From Tsuneonella sediminis (GTDB lineage: Bacteria > Pseudomonadota > Alphaproteobacteria > Sphingomonadales > Sphingomonadaceae), in contig NZ_JBNCBU010000001.1 in the NCBI RefSeq assembly GCF_051912845.1, forward strand, positions 1,612,001-1,676,000: a stretch of DNA of 64,000 nucleotides, in the 5' to 3' direction. Positions 33,295 to 41,628 of this stretch are shown here, piece after piece. The translations under genes were made by a program, and so were the position numbers. How positions within the stretch are numbered: position 1 is the stretch's first letter; every line of letters begins with the position of its first letter. The notes under the pieces are model-generated. The model had not been told where the DNA came from. It was given only the letters and a program-made list of their open reading frames with translations, and ran no database searches.

Positions 33295-34207
33295 CGATCG
33301 CCTCGAGGAGCCTGCGGGCGACGAAGATCTCGACCGCGTCGAGCGATTCCCAGGTGTACCCGCCGATATGCGGAGTGACCACGAGTCGCGGACCAAGCGC
33401 TGCGATGCGCGCAGCGAGCTCACCGTCGAGTGGTTCGGGCTCCCCCGCCAGCACATCGAGAGCCGCGCCCGCGAGGCGCCCGTCCTCCAGCCGATCGAGC
33501 AGAGCCTCCTGGTCGACGACCGCCCCGCGCGCGGTGTTCACCACGATCGCGCGCGGAGGCAGGCGGTCGAGCAGCGCGCCGTCGACGAACCCGGCGCTCT
33601 CCCCGTTCAGCGGCAGGTGCACCGACAGGATGTCGGCACCTGTCAGCGCCCTGGGCCAGTCGCAGGCAAGCGTGGCCGGGACGCGGCCCGCAACGATGTC
33701 ATGCGCGACCACGCGGCACCCGAACGCCTCGAAAATCGGATGCACCAGCCGCCCGATCCGCCCGTAGCCAAGCAGCACGACTGTCTTGCCGAAGAGTTCG
33801 CGGCCCTTGTGCCGGGTCCGGTCCCACCGGCCAGCGGCGACCGCGGCGGCCGCTCCCGGCAGATCGCGCAGCAGGGCGAGGGTTAGGGCCAGCGTGTGCT
33901 CGGCGGTGGCGTGGATGGTGTCGAGAAACGCAGTCTCGCCGCGCAGCGAAATGACCCCCACACCCGCCGCGGCGAAATGGTCGAGGTCGATATGGTCGAG
34001 ACCTGTCGTCGGCGAGACAATCCAGCGCAAGGCCGGGTAGTCGGCATGAAACGCCGCATCGAGCCGCCGGGCGAGCCGCGTGAAGACGACGCCGACCTGG
34101 CTCCGTCTCGCGGCGTCGATCTCGCCCGGCACGACTTCGCCCAGGGTGGCGAGAAGTTCGCGCGCCTCGCCCGGGAAATCCTCCGGCTCGAGGACCTGGA
34201 CAATCAT
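33281..34207 (-). CDS. D-isomer-specific 2-hydroxyacid dehydrogenase
   Basis: A 308-residue NAD(P)-dependent enzyme. The cofactor motif VVLLGYGRIGRLVHPIFEAF and the catalytic trio are intact: Arg in VVNTARGAVVDQEALLD, Glu in GRLAGAALDVLAGEPE and His in VVTPHIGGYTWES. Such enzymes reduce 2-keto acids or oxidise D-2-hydroxyacids (SerA, GyaR, LdhA types). Its place directly after neuA, coupled by ATGA, suggests a link to the nonulosonic acid or to an N-acyl/hydroxyacyl group; the substrate is not predictable. Confidence 0.88.
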   Translation of the reverse strand: MIVQVLEPEDFPGEARELLATLGEVVPGEIDAARRSQVGVVFTRLARRLDAAFHADYPALRWIVSPTTGLDHIDLDHFAAAGVGVISLRGETAFLDTIHATAEHTLALTLALLRDLPGAAAAVAAGRWDRTRHKGRELFGKTVVLLGYGRIGRLVHPIFEAFGCRVVAHDIVAGRVPATLACDWPRALTGADILSVHLPLNGESAGFVDGALLDRLPPRAIVVNTARGAVVDQEALLDRLEDGRLAGAALDVLAGEPEPLDGELAARIAALGPRLVVTPHIGGYTWESLDAVEIFVARRLLEAIDAAR

Positions 34208-34878
34208 GGGGCGGCCTTGAGCAGCGCTTCGAGAACCACGAGGTCGATCTCCGCATCGACATTGGCCGAGCGGTCTGCGGGCATCTCGTAGGGCACCATC
34301 GGATCGCAGATGATTTCGCCGCGCGCGAGCTCCTGCGGCCCGACGATGTAGATGGCGCCGTTGCGCAGATAGAGCGCGGGCAGGTCCTGCCGCCGCGCCG
34401 AAGCCAGCGCCGGAATCTCGGGCACGAGCCGCCCTTCCTCGATCCGGTACATCCGTGCCGGGTGTGCGTCCTCGACCCGCACGACGCTGCACACGGGAGT
34501 GCCGGTCTGCTCGAACAGCGCCAGCGCCGCGTCGATGTCGGCCCCGGTTCGCAGAGGCGAGGTCGGCTGGAGCAACACGACGGCAGCAGGGTCGGCGATT
34601 TGAGCTTGGCAGAGGGCGTGGTTCACCGCGTCGACCACCGGGCTCTCGTCTCCGGCGATCCGAGCCGGGCGGTCGACGACCTCGATCCCTTCGGCGCGGG
34701 CGAGCGCGGCGATCTCGGCATCGTCGGTTGTAACGATGATCCGGTCGATCGCACGCGCCGCCATCGCCGAGGCGAAGCTGTACGCGATCAACGGCTTGCC
34801 GGCGACCAGCCGCTTGTTCTTTCCCGGCACACCCTTCGACCCGGCCCGTGCGGGTATGACGGCGACGCGTTCAGGCAT
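34204..34878 (-). CDS. neuA: CMP-nonulosonate (N-acylneuraminate) cytidylyltransferase
   Basis: Activates a nine-carbon sugar acid as its CMP derivative. At 224 residues it is the bare transferase domain: AVIPARAGSKGVPGKNKR (nucleotide-binding P-loop-like), LVAGKPLIAYS, LLQPTSPLRTGADID, and the C-terminal NVDAEIDLVVLEALL with the metal Asp. The ATG lies 8 bases inside the neuC stop region. With neuB and neuC it forms a complete UDP-GlcNAc to CMP-nonulosonate route. Confidence 0.94.
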   Translation of the reverse strand: MPERVAVIPARAGSKGVPGKNKRLVAGKPLIAYSFASAMAARAIDRIIVTTDDAEIAALARAEGIEVVDRPARIAGDESPVVDAVNHALCQAQIADPAAVVLLQPTSPLRTGADIDAALALFEQTGTPVCSVVRVEDAHPARMYRIEEGRLVPEIPALASARRQDLPALYLRNGAIYIVGPQELARGEIICDPMVPYEMPADRSANVDAEIDLVVLEALLKAAP

Positions 34879-36031
34879 CGTGGAAACGCTTGACGTGATG
34901 CGGGGCGGACGCGGCGATCCTGCGGGCGATCCGTTTACCGGCGAAGCCGTCGCCGTACAGGTCGCTGCGCGGATAGTGCCCGTGCGCCATCTGACCGGTT
35001 ACCGCCGCGGCGATGGCTTCCGCATCCCACGGCACGTCGCGCACGTTGGCGGCGCGTTCGCGGCCCTGCTGGCGATCGCCGATGTTGACGACCGGCACGC
35101 CGAGGAACGAGGCCTCGCGCACGCCGACACTGGAATTGCCGACGAGGCACAGCGCCCCGCGCAGCAGGGCGAGAAACATGTGCCCCTCGAGGTTCTTCAC
35201 GAACACGAAATTGCCGTCCCGGCCGCTCTCGCGGAAAATGCGCACGGCCTTGGACGTCCCGTCCGAACCGGCGTCGACGTTCGGCCAGAACACGATCGCC
35301 TGCTTGCCGGTGCGTTCGACGATGTCGAGCAGCATCGCCATGTGGTCGAAGCTCCGCTCGTGGGTGTCGGTCTCGGGGTGGTTGAGCACGACGATGTAAT
35401 CGTCGCGCAGCGTCCGGTCGCGCCCCGCCGCGATACGCTGGATCTCGGCCGCGACCAGCGAGCGGTCCATCTCGAGCGATTCGCGGGCGATGTCGATCGA
35501 AGGGCAGCCGGTCACGACGACCGAATCGGGCGCCTCGCCCATCCGTTCGAGCCGGCGCGCCGAACGCTCGGTCGCGACGAGGTGGAGATCGGCGAGCTTG
35601 GTGATCGCGTGGCGGACCTTCTCGTCGATGTTGCCGGTCAGTTCTCCCCCCTGGATGTGGACCAGCGGGATGTTGAGGTAAGACGCGGCGACGGCCGTGC
35701 CGAGCGTCTCGTACCGGTCGGCGATGGTCACCACCATGTCCGGCCGCAGGCGCCGCAGAACTCCTGCGGTGTGGGTGATGGTGTTCGCCGCTGTCAGCGC
35801 CATGTTCACGAGGTCGTCGCCCTCGACGAAGGTGTACAGCTCCTCGATCACGTCGAACCCGTCGGCGCGGATGAGCGAACTGACCCGGCCGTAGCGGTCG
35901 AGCAGGGCCGAACCCGAACACAGCACCGAGAGATCGACCGCGGGATCGTCGCGCAGGCATTCGAGTGCGGAACGGATACGCGAGTAGCTTGGCCGCGCGG
36001 TGATCGCGACGAGAACTTTTCTAACCGACAT
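34871..36031 (-). CDS. neuC: UDP-N-acetylglucosamine 2-epimerase (hydrolysing), NeuC type
   Basis: Releases ManNAc from UDP-GlcNAc by 2-epimerisation and UDP hydrolysis. The 386-residue GT-B-like enzyme has VAITARPSYSRIRSAL, VTIADRYETLGTAVAASYL, HIQGGELTGNIDEKVRHAIT, HLVATERSARRLERMG, and VVLNHPETDTHE and CLVGNSSVGVREASFLGVPV in the UDP site. These are the hydrolysing NeuC/LegG signatures. ATG at 36031, overlapping neuB by 11 bases. Confidence 0.94.
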   Translation of the reverse strand: MSVRKVLVAITARPSYSRIRSALECLRDDPAVDLSVLCSGSALLDRYGRVSSLIRADGFDVIEELYTFVEGDDLVNMALTAANTITHTAGVLRRLRPDMVVTIADRYETLGTAVAASYLNIPLVHIQGGELTGNIDEKVRHAITKLADLHLVATERSARRLERMGEAPDSVVVTGCPSIDIARESLEMDRSLVAAEIQRIAAGRDRTLRDDYIVVLNHPETDTHERSFDHMAMLLDIVERTGKQAIVFWPNVDAGSDGTSKAVRIFRESGRDGNFVFVKNLEGHMFLALLRGALCLVGNSSVGVREASFLGVPVVNIGDRQQGRERAANVRDVPWDAEAIAAAVTGQMAHGHYPRSDLYGDGFAGKRIARRIAASAPHHVKRFHDA

Positions 36032-37058
36032 CCCCGTCCCCGAACTGGTGGTCGCGCGGCAGGTCGCGCAGGGCCGTGCGACCGACGAGGTCCGCCTTGC
36101 GTTCGTAGGGCATTCCGCCGGCCGGCTTCTTGTACGCCACGTCCCCGGCGCCGATCATCTCACCCCGCGCGATGTCGCGCGCGGCGACCAGGCTGCGGGT
36201 GAAGGTCTGGCGAACCGCCGCCAGGTCGCCGAGCTGGGTCTGCTTGTCGACCGGGTGCATCCGCATTTCCCAGGCCGCGCGCGCCGCCTTCACCAACCGC
36301 TCGAGCGCGGGCGGGGTCAGCGATGAGGACACGTCTGGGCCGAATGCCTTTTCGTGGAGGGTGAGATGCACCTCGAGCAGCGACGCGCCGAGGTAGGCCG
36401 CGATCGTGCCCGCAGCCTCGGTGCCCGAATGGTCGGACAGCCCGACCGGGATCGGCGAAAGCTCGGCGATGTAGTCGCTCAGGACGTTCAGCCCTTCCTC
36501 GTGCGGGGGGGTCGGATACCGCGTCGTGCAGTGGAACAGCGCGACCTCCGCGCCGCGACCGGCGATTTCGCGCACCGCGGCGATCCCCTCGTCCGGCGAG
36601 GCGAGACCGGTGGATACGAGGATCGGGCGGCCGCTCGAGACCATGTGATCGATCAGTTCGGGATTGTGGATCTCGCCCGACGCGACCTTCCACGCGGGCA
36701 CGTCGAGCCGGTCGAGCCAGCGACAGGCCTCGAGCGAGAACGGCGAGCTGAGGAACACGATGCCGAGCCGGTCGCAATGCGCCTTCAGCTCGGCCCACTG
36801 GTCGAATGTGAATTCCATCCGCCGCCAGTAGTCGTATCGGCTCGCGTCCTGCTTGCTGAACGGGATGCGCCAAGGCTCGCCCGGGGTGCTTTCCTCGGCC
36901 GCTATGTGAGTCTGGAACTTGATCGCGTCGGCGCCGCAATCGCGCGCCACCTCGGCGAAGGCAAAGGCGTTGCCCAGGCTACCCTCGTGCGACTGGGCGA
37001 CTTCCGCGATCACGAAGGGCGGGTGCTCGCTCCCGATAGGCCGGCCGGCGATCTGCAT
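36021..37058 (-). CDS. neuB: NeuB-type nonulosonic acid synthase
   Basis: Condenses phosphoenolpyruvate with a hexosamine (ManNAc in the standard case). The 345-residue protein has the TIM-barrel domain (1-270) with FVIAEVAQSHEGSLGNAFAF, AIKFQTHIA, LFHCTTRYPTPPHEEGLN and PVGLSDHSGTEAA (metal-binding His), and a C-terminal SAF/antifreeze-like domain (about 280-345). The usual GPDHxxSL is replaced by FGPDVSSSLTP, and EKHFTL by EVHLTLHEKA, so it is a divergent branch and may use a related substrate. It starts ATG 3 bases after the preceding stop. Confidence 0.9.
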   Translation of the reverse strand: MQIAGRPIGSEHPPFVIAEVAQSHEGSLGNAFAFAEVARDCGADAIKFQTHIAAEESTPGEPWRIPFSKQDASRYDYWRRMEFTFDQWAELKAHCDRLGIVFLSSPFSLEACRWLDRLDVPAWKVASGEIHNPELIDHMVSSGRPILVSTGLASPDEGIAAVREIAGRGAEVALFHCTTRYPTPPHEEGLNVLSDYIAELSPIPVGLSDHSGTEAAGTIAAYLGASLLEVHLTLHEKAFGPDVSSSLTPPALERLVKAARAAWEMRMHPVDKQTQLGDLAAVRQTFTRSLVAARDIARGEMIGAGDVAYKKPAGGMPYERKADLVGRTALRDLPRDHQFGDGDVG

Positions 37059-37061
37059 GGC

Positions 37062-38264
37062 TCAGGCTCCCGTCCCGGAAAGGCGGATCGACACGATGCC
37101 GTATTCGACCGGGTGCTGATCGCTGCGGCTGACGAGGTCGAGCGTCAGACCGGTCGCGTCACAGCCCGCCGGCACGACGAACGGCAGGGCAACGGTGCCC
37201 GATCCGATTCGCCCCTCGTGCGAGGAGAGCGGGACACTTTCGCGTCCGCGCAGGCAGCTGGCCGTCCACGTGGCCATCACGGGGTCGGTTCCTTCCGGGA
37301 CCTCCGACGCGACCGACAGGACGTGCCGTCCGGCGGGAAGATCGAACACCCGTTCGAGCGCGCGCCCCCGGGCCGCGGGGTCGAGCGATACGATGAACCG
37401 GCCGCCCTCGGCCGTCACGTAAAGTCCGTCGGCATTGCGCAGCCGCCACGTAACGGGAGCGAACCGCGTGTCGGTGGTGGCGGCAGTCACGCTCGCTTCT
37501 TCCAGCGCGCCCGGCCTAGGCGCAACCTTCCGCACGTAGGCGACCGCGCTGCCGGGCGCGCCGCCGCTGACGAGGTGCGACACGAGCTCGGAGCGGAAAC
37601 GTTCGTACCGTGTCGAGGTCTGTACCCGCGGTGCGGACAGCGCGAGGTCGAGTACGGCTTCCGGCTCGCCGTTCTGCGCCGCGTGGAGCATGAACGGCTC
37701 GGCCCAGGGCCGGTCCATGTACCGCTTCAACTCTCCTCGCAGCGAGGGGTCGGCAAGCGAACGGGTGAGCAACGGAAAGACCTCGCGGTCGGCTTCGGGG
37801 AAAGTGCTCAGCGCGGCATCGAGGTGGCGGAGCGCAAGCGGCCCGTCGCCTTCGCGGGCCGCATCCTTGGCGAGCATAATGTTGAGCAGCGGGTCGCGGC
37901 GTCCGACGCGCGCGCCGACATCAAGCAGCGCACGGGCTTCCTTCAGCTGGCCTTTCGATTCTTCCCATGCGGCGAGCTGGCGAAGCGCCCGCGGGGTCAG
38001 CGGCTGGCGCTTCAGCGCGGTACGGACCAATCCGAGGAGGTTTTCCCGCGGCATGCCGGGCTTCTTGTCGACCGCCGACAGCTGGTCGACCACCATCGGC
38101 AAGGCGAGCGGATTGGTCCGGTCGATCGCCACGACCAGCGCCGGGTTGGGGCCGTGCATCGCCATCGCGGTGGCATGCCAGGCGGCAATCAGGGCCAGCC
38201 CGGCCGACGCCCCGACGAGGGCGATGCGCCGCGCAAGCGTGCCGGACCGGCCGGGACCGCGCAC
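37062..38264 (-). CDS. Membrane-anchored protein of unknown function with repeat-like helices
   Basis: A 400-residue protein between wzc and neuB. One membrane span (about 13-32) is followed by a mostly helical, TPR-like stretch (about 60-230: LRQLAAWEESKGQLKEARAL, LALRHLDAALSTFP) and a beta-rich C-terminal half (about 260-400) with VMATWTASCLRG and a late cysteine pair. Start GTG at 38264, 5 bases after the wzc stop. I do not recognise a named family. A periplasmic scaffold for chain assembly would fit its place, but nothing shows it. Confidence 0.75.
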   Translation of the reverse strand: MRGPGRSGTLARRIALVGASAGLALIAAWHATAMAMHGPNPALVVAIDRTNPLALPMVVDQLSAVDKKPGMPRENLLGLVRTALKRQPLTPRALRQLAAWEESKGQLKEARALLDVGARVGRRDPLLNIMLAKDAAREGDGPLALRHLDAALSTFPEADREVFPLLTRSLADPSLRGELKRYMDRPWAEPFMLHAAQNGEPEAVLDLALSAPRVQTSTRYERFRSELVSHLVSGGAPGSAVAYVRKVAPRPGALEEASVTAATTDTRFAPVTWRLRNADGLYVTAEGGRFIVSLDPAARGRALERVFDLPAGRHVLSVASEVPEGTDPVMATWTASCLRGRESVPLSSHEGRIGSGTVALPFVVPAGCDATGLTLDLVSRSDQHPVEYGIVSIRLSGTGA

Positions 38265-38269
38265 GCCGA

Positions 38270-40477
38270 TCAGGCCCTATCGGCCGGCGCGCCGTCCGCG
38301 GTGTCGCCGTAGCGCAGGCCGTATCCGTACCCATAGCCATAGCCATAGCCATAACCGCTGTCGGCGCGCTCGACCTTGGACAGGATCGCCCCGAACACGT
38401 GCCCGCCGACCTGACGGATCCGGTCGATCGAGGCGCGGACGCCGCGGATCGGGGGGCCGGCCGCCTCGACCACGAGCACCGAACCCTCGACCGTGCGAGT
38501 GATGATCGGGGCGTCCGCAAGGCCGAGCACGGGGGGCGAATCGACGATGACGTGGTCGTAATCGCTGCGCGCCTCGGCCAGCAGCGTGGCGAGCCGTGCC
38601 CCGCTGAGAAGTTCCGCGGCGCTCGGCGGAATCGGCCCGGCGGAGATGATTTCGAGGTTGGCCATCTTCGACGGCTTGCGCAGCGCGCGCCAGTCGTCGT
38701 TGCCCGACAGGTAGTTGCTGAGCCCGGCATCGTTGGGCAGCTGCGCCAGCACGTGGACGCTCGGCGAGCGCATGTCGGCGTCGATCAGAAGGACGCGCTT
38801 GCCCAGGCGGGCAAGGATCGTCGCCAGCGCCAGCGAGGTCGAACTCTTGCCTTCCGCCGGCCGCGTGCTGGTGACCGACATCGTGCGCGGAAACCCGTGC
38901 TCGGTCGTGAACGCCAGGTTCGAACGGATGCTGAAGTAGCTTTCGTAGAGTTCGGACTTGCTGTCCTCGATCTGCTCGATGACGCTGCCCTCGACGCTCG
39001 GCGATGCGCCGAGAAGCGGGATGCCGAGGCGCTGGCGCACCTCGCCGGGATTGCGCACGCCTTCGTCGATCTGTTCGAGCGCGATGACCACGAGCCCGGC
39101 CAGCAGGCCGCCCGCGAGCAGCGCCAGCGCGATGTTGACCAGAAGGTTGGGCGAGGACGGAGCGGTGGGCACCTCGGCCGCCTCGACGATCGAGATGTTG
39201 CTGATCCCGATGGTGCCGGCGACGCCGATCTCCTTGTAGCGCTGCAGCAACGCGTCGTAGAGCTGCCGGTTCGTATCCGCCTCGCGCTGGTAGATGTTGT
39301 ACTGGATGCTCGCGCGGTCCTGGTTCGTGAGCCGGTTGCGCAGGGTCTCGACCTGCGAGCGCAGGCTCGCCTCGCGCTGGGCGGCCTCGCGGTAGGCGCT
39401 GCTGCGCGAGGAGCCGATCCGCGCCGTCTCGCGCGAAATCGCCGCGTCGAGCGAACGGATCTGTTCGTCGAGCGCCTGGATCGCCGGGTAGCCGGGTTCG
39501 AACTGGGTCAGCAGGCGCGCGCGTTCGGCCGCCGCCGTCTCGCGCTGCTGGCGCAGGCCGGCCAGCGTTGCACTCGCCAGCGCCTCGGGCGAGTTGGCAC
39601 CGCCGCTGCCGAGCGCGGCCTGTGCCTTGACCCGTTCCGCGATCGCCTCGTTAAGCGCCGTGTTGAGCGCGTCGAGATTGGTCCCGGCGAGTGTCCGGTT
39701 GCCCAGCGTACGCCCTTCGCCGTCGCGGATCTGGTCGAGCGCGACGATGCCCTGGTCGGCGGCATAGTTGACCGCGTCCCGCTCGGATTGCTCCAGCCGT
39801 TCCTTCAGCGTCGCCAGCCGTTCCTCGAGAAACTTGCGGGCATCGGCCGTGGAGGCGAACTGGCGATCCATGCTGACGGCGATGAAGGCTGTCGCCCAAG
39901 CGTTGGCGATGCGCGCCGAAAGGTCGGGCGACCGGCTCGAGTAGCTGACGCCGACAAGCCGCGAGGTACGCACCGGGTCGATGCTGACATTGTTCGTCAA
40001 CAGGTCGACCACGACGTCCATCCGCGCCCGCCGCGCGGCCGCGGTGTCGACCTGGGCAAGCTCGTCGGGATCGACCCCGTGCGCGGCGAAGAACTCCTCG
40101 TTCCGCTCGAGCTGGAGGTCGCGCGCGACGCGCTCGACGACCGGGCGGGTCTTCAAGAGCGCGTACTGGGTCGCGTAGAACTCCTGGTCCTGCGCGGCGG
40201 TCTGCGCTTCGAGTCCTTCGACGTTGGTGACCTGTTTCTGCGCACGCTCGATCTCGAGCTGGGTCGTCGCGGTGTAGATCGGCGGCATCAGCAGCGTGAT
40301 TGCGACGCCCGCCGCAACCGCAGCGGCGACGATCGCGATGATGACGTAGCGCCTGCGGCGCACCGCATCCCAGTACTGCTTCAGGATCGGGGGTACGAAA
40401 TCGCCATCGCCGGAATAGGCGTCCGGATCCCTGGAAGCACTCCCGCCAAAACGGATGTCTTCGCTAGCGACGTTCAT
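38270..40477 (-). CDS. wzc: Wzc-type polysaccharide co-polymerase / tyrosine autokinase
   Basis: A 735-residue inner-membrane protein that controls polymer length and gates export. The Wzz part has span I (about 44-64), a long coiled-coil periplasmic domain (200-440) and span II (about 455-475). The BY-kinase domain has Walker A STRPAEGKSSTS (about 530-541), Walker A' VLLIDADMRS and Walker B HVIVDSPPVLGLAD. The tail ends in a Gly-Tyr repeat with six consecutive GY units plus LRYG, the autophosphorylation cluster. It is encoded by a hexanucleotide repeat (38321-38356). The partner lipoprotein is at 10183; no phosphatase (Wzb) is seen. Confidence 0.94.
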   Translation of the reverse strand: MNVASEDIRFGGSASRDPDAYSGDGDFVPPILKQYWDAVRRRRYVIIAIVAAAVAAGVAITLLMPPIYTATTQLEIERAQKQVTNVEGLEAQTAAQDQEFYATQYALLKTRPVVERVARDLQLERNEEFFAAHGVDPDELAQVDTAAARRARMDVVVDLLTNNVSIDPVRTSRLVGVSYSSRSPDLSARIANAWATAFIAVSMDRQFASTADARKFLEERLATLKERLEQSERDAVNYAADQGIVALDQIRDGEGRTLGNRTLAGTNLDALNTALNEAIAERVKAQAALGSGGANSPEALASATLAGLRQQRETAAAERARLLTQFEPGYPAIQALDEQIRSLDAAISRETARIGSSRSSAYREAAQREASLRSQVETLRNRLTNQDRASIQYNIYQREADTNRQLYDALLQRYKEIGVAGTIGISNISIVEAAEVPTAPSSPNLLVNIALALLAGGLLAGLVVIALEQIDEGVRNPGEVRQRLGIPLLGASPSVEGSVIEQIEDSKSELYESYFSIRSNLAFTTEHGFPRTMSVTSTRPAEGKSSTSLALATILARLGKRVLLIDADMRSPSVHVLAQLPNDAGLSNYLSGNDDWRALRKPSKMANLEIISAGPIPPSAAELLSGARLATLLAEARSDYDHVIVDSPPVLGLADAPIITRTVEGSVLVVEAAGPPIRGVRASIDRIRQVGGHVFGAILSKVERADSGYGYGYGYGYGYGLRYGDTADGAPADRA
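38321..38356. repeat. Hexanucleotide repeat encoding the Wzc Gly-Tyr tail
   Basis: On the minus strand the codons run GGT TAT, GGC TAT x3, then GGG TAC, GGA TAC, i.e. six Gly-Tyr units with a core of three perfect GGCTAT copies (plus-strand ATAGCC). Such a tract can gain or lose units by slippage without shifting frame. Confidence 0.75.
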
Positions 40478-40641
40478 TCAAATCTCCGGCGGAGCCAGCT
40501 GCTTGCCAGACATGTCGCCGCCCACCGCCGGCAACTCCCGTCCGCAATGTTTTTCACGCGACCAGGCGTGAGCGGATCCGTGTCCGTCACGCAAGCCAAT
40601 TCGCGGGGTGCACTAGACGCGGCGTCAGGAAGCGGCAAGAC
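40478..40641 (-). promoter_or_regulatory. Leader region upstream of wzc
   Basis: 164 bases without a gene between the oxygenase stop and the wzc ATG; it is the only sizeable gap in the long leftward unit and so a likely site for a second promoter. A short inverted repeat CACGC-N6-GCGTG lies near 40554-40569. No convincing -35/-10 pair was found. Confidence 0.35.
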
Positions 40642-41565
40642 CTATTGGGGGCGCACGAAAACCCGGTTGACGTAGGGGTCGAGGCCGGCCGGGGCAGCGG
40701 CCGCATCGATGACCGGCCTCCGGGGGCCGTAAATCAGCGGACTGAGCGCATAGAGCGGCTGGAATATCAGCCGCGGACCGGCGACCGGCGGCACACCCCG
40801 GTGCATTCCGTAGGTGTTCTCGAGAAATGCGGTCCCCGCCGGGCCGACCAGGCGGCGGATATTGTCCGCGCCGAACGCCGCCTCGACCTCGTCGTCCTCG
40901 TAGCGCCGGATCTCGGTCAGCCGGTCGACGAGGTGCGAGCCATCGACGAAGACGTGCGGACCGGTGGTGTCGGTCACGTCGGTCAGATAGACGAACAGCT
41001 TGACGAACCGCAGGTCGTCGACGTCGCGGTGGAACAACTCGGCGTGCTCGGGCGTGCCGTCGCCCGACGGCGTCGACCACCACAGGCGCAGCGCCGCCAA
41101 CGTCGGGCGCCCGCCGAGCCACCGCGCCACCGGCGCCAGTACCCGCGGATGATTGGCTAATTCAAGAAGGTGCGGAACCCGCATGATATCCGCGTCGCGG
41201 TAGTGCGAAACGTGGGTCTGGGGCGGAACCGCCTCGGGCGCGCGGTAACGGCCGAGCTCGGGGCGATAGGGGTCGTGGGCGAGGAGCCCGGCCAGGTGAT
41301 CGCGGATTTTTCGAACTTGGTCAGCACTGACCAGGTCGGGCAGGTCTGCGCGGCCGCGCCGGGCCAGCTCTTCGCCAACGGCCGCGCCCTCGCTTCCCCC
41401 AAGCGCGATCAGGTCGTCCGCGCGCGGAAGCCTCTGTGCGACAGCCTCGGCACGCTCTTGCCGCTCGGCGAGTTGCTGGATCCGGCGCTGGCGCTCGAAC
41501 GCACGGCGCCGCGGGTCCGTGGCGACATGGTAGAAATCGGACAGGTTCCGGCGCAGGACGTTCAT
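40642..41565 (-). CDS. Phytanoyl-CoA dioxygenase (PhyH)-like Fe(II)/2-oxoglutarate oxygenase
   Basis: A 307-residue protein whose second half is a PhyH-type jelly-roll. The iron-binding facial triad is visible: HxD in LFHRDVDDLRFVKLF and the distal His in YGMHRGVPP, with Arg of AGPRLIFQ as the 2-oxoglutarate anchor. The N-terminal 90 residues are helical and basic. ATG at 41565 is chosen; GTG at 41571 is possible. It precedes wzc and diverges from the beta-helix gene. Hydroxylation of a sugar or acyl group is a plausible job; no substrate is indicated. Confidence 0.82.
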   Translation of the reverse strand: MNVLRRNLSDFYHVATDPRRRAFERQRRIQQLAERQERAEAVAQRLPRADDLIALGGSEGAAVGEELARRGRADLPDLVSADQVRKIRDHLAGLLAHDPYRPELGRYRAPEAVPPQTHVSHYRDADIMRVPHLLELANHPRVLAPVARWLGGRPTLAALRLWWSTPSGDGTPEHAELFHRDVDDLRFVKLFVYLTDVTDTTGPHVFVDGSHLVDRLTEIRRYEDDEVEAAFGADNIRRLVGPAGTAFLENTYGMHRGVPPVAGPRLIFQPLYALSPLIYGPRRPVIDAAAAPAGLDPYVNRVFVRPQ

Positions 41566-41628
41566 GGGCACGGTTCATCACTACTGGAGCGCGCTGACAG
41601 GCGCGGTAAATCGAGGGTCTGCTATCGT

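Noticed and set aside
40554..40569. CACGC-N6-GCGTG hairpin with a neighbouring TTTTT
   Set aside because: The T run lies on the wrong side for a minus-strand terminator, and the stem is only five pairs.
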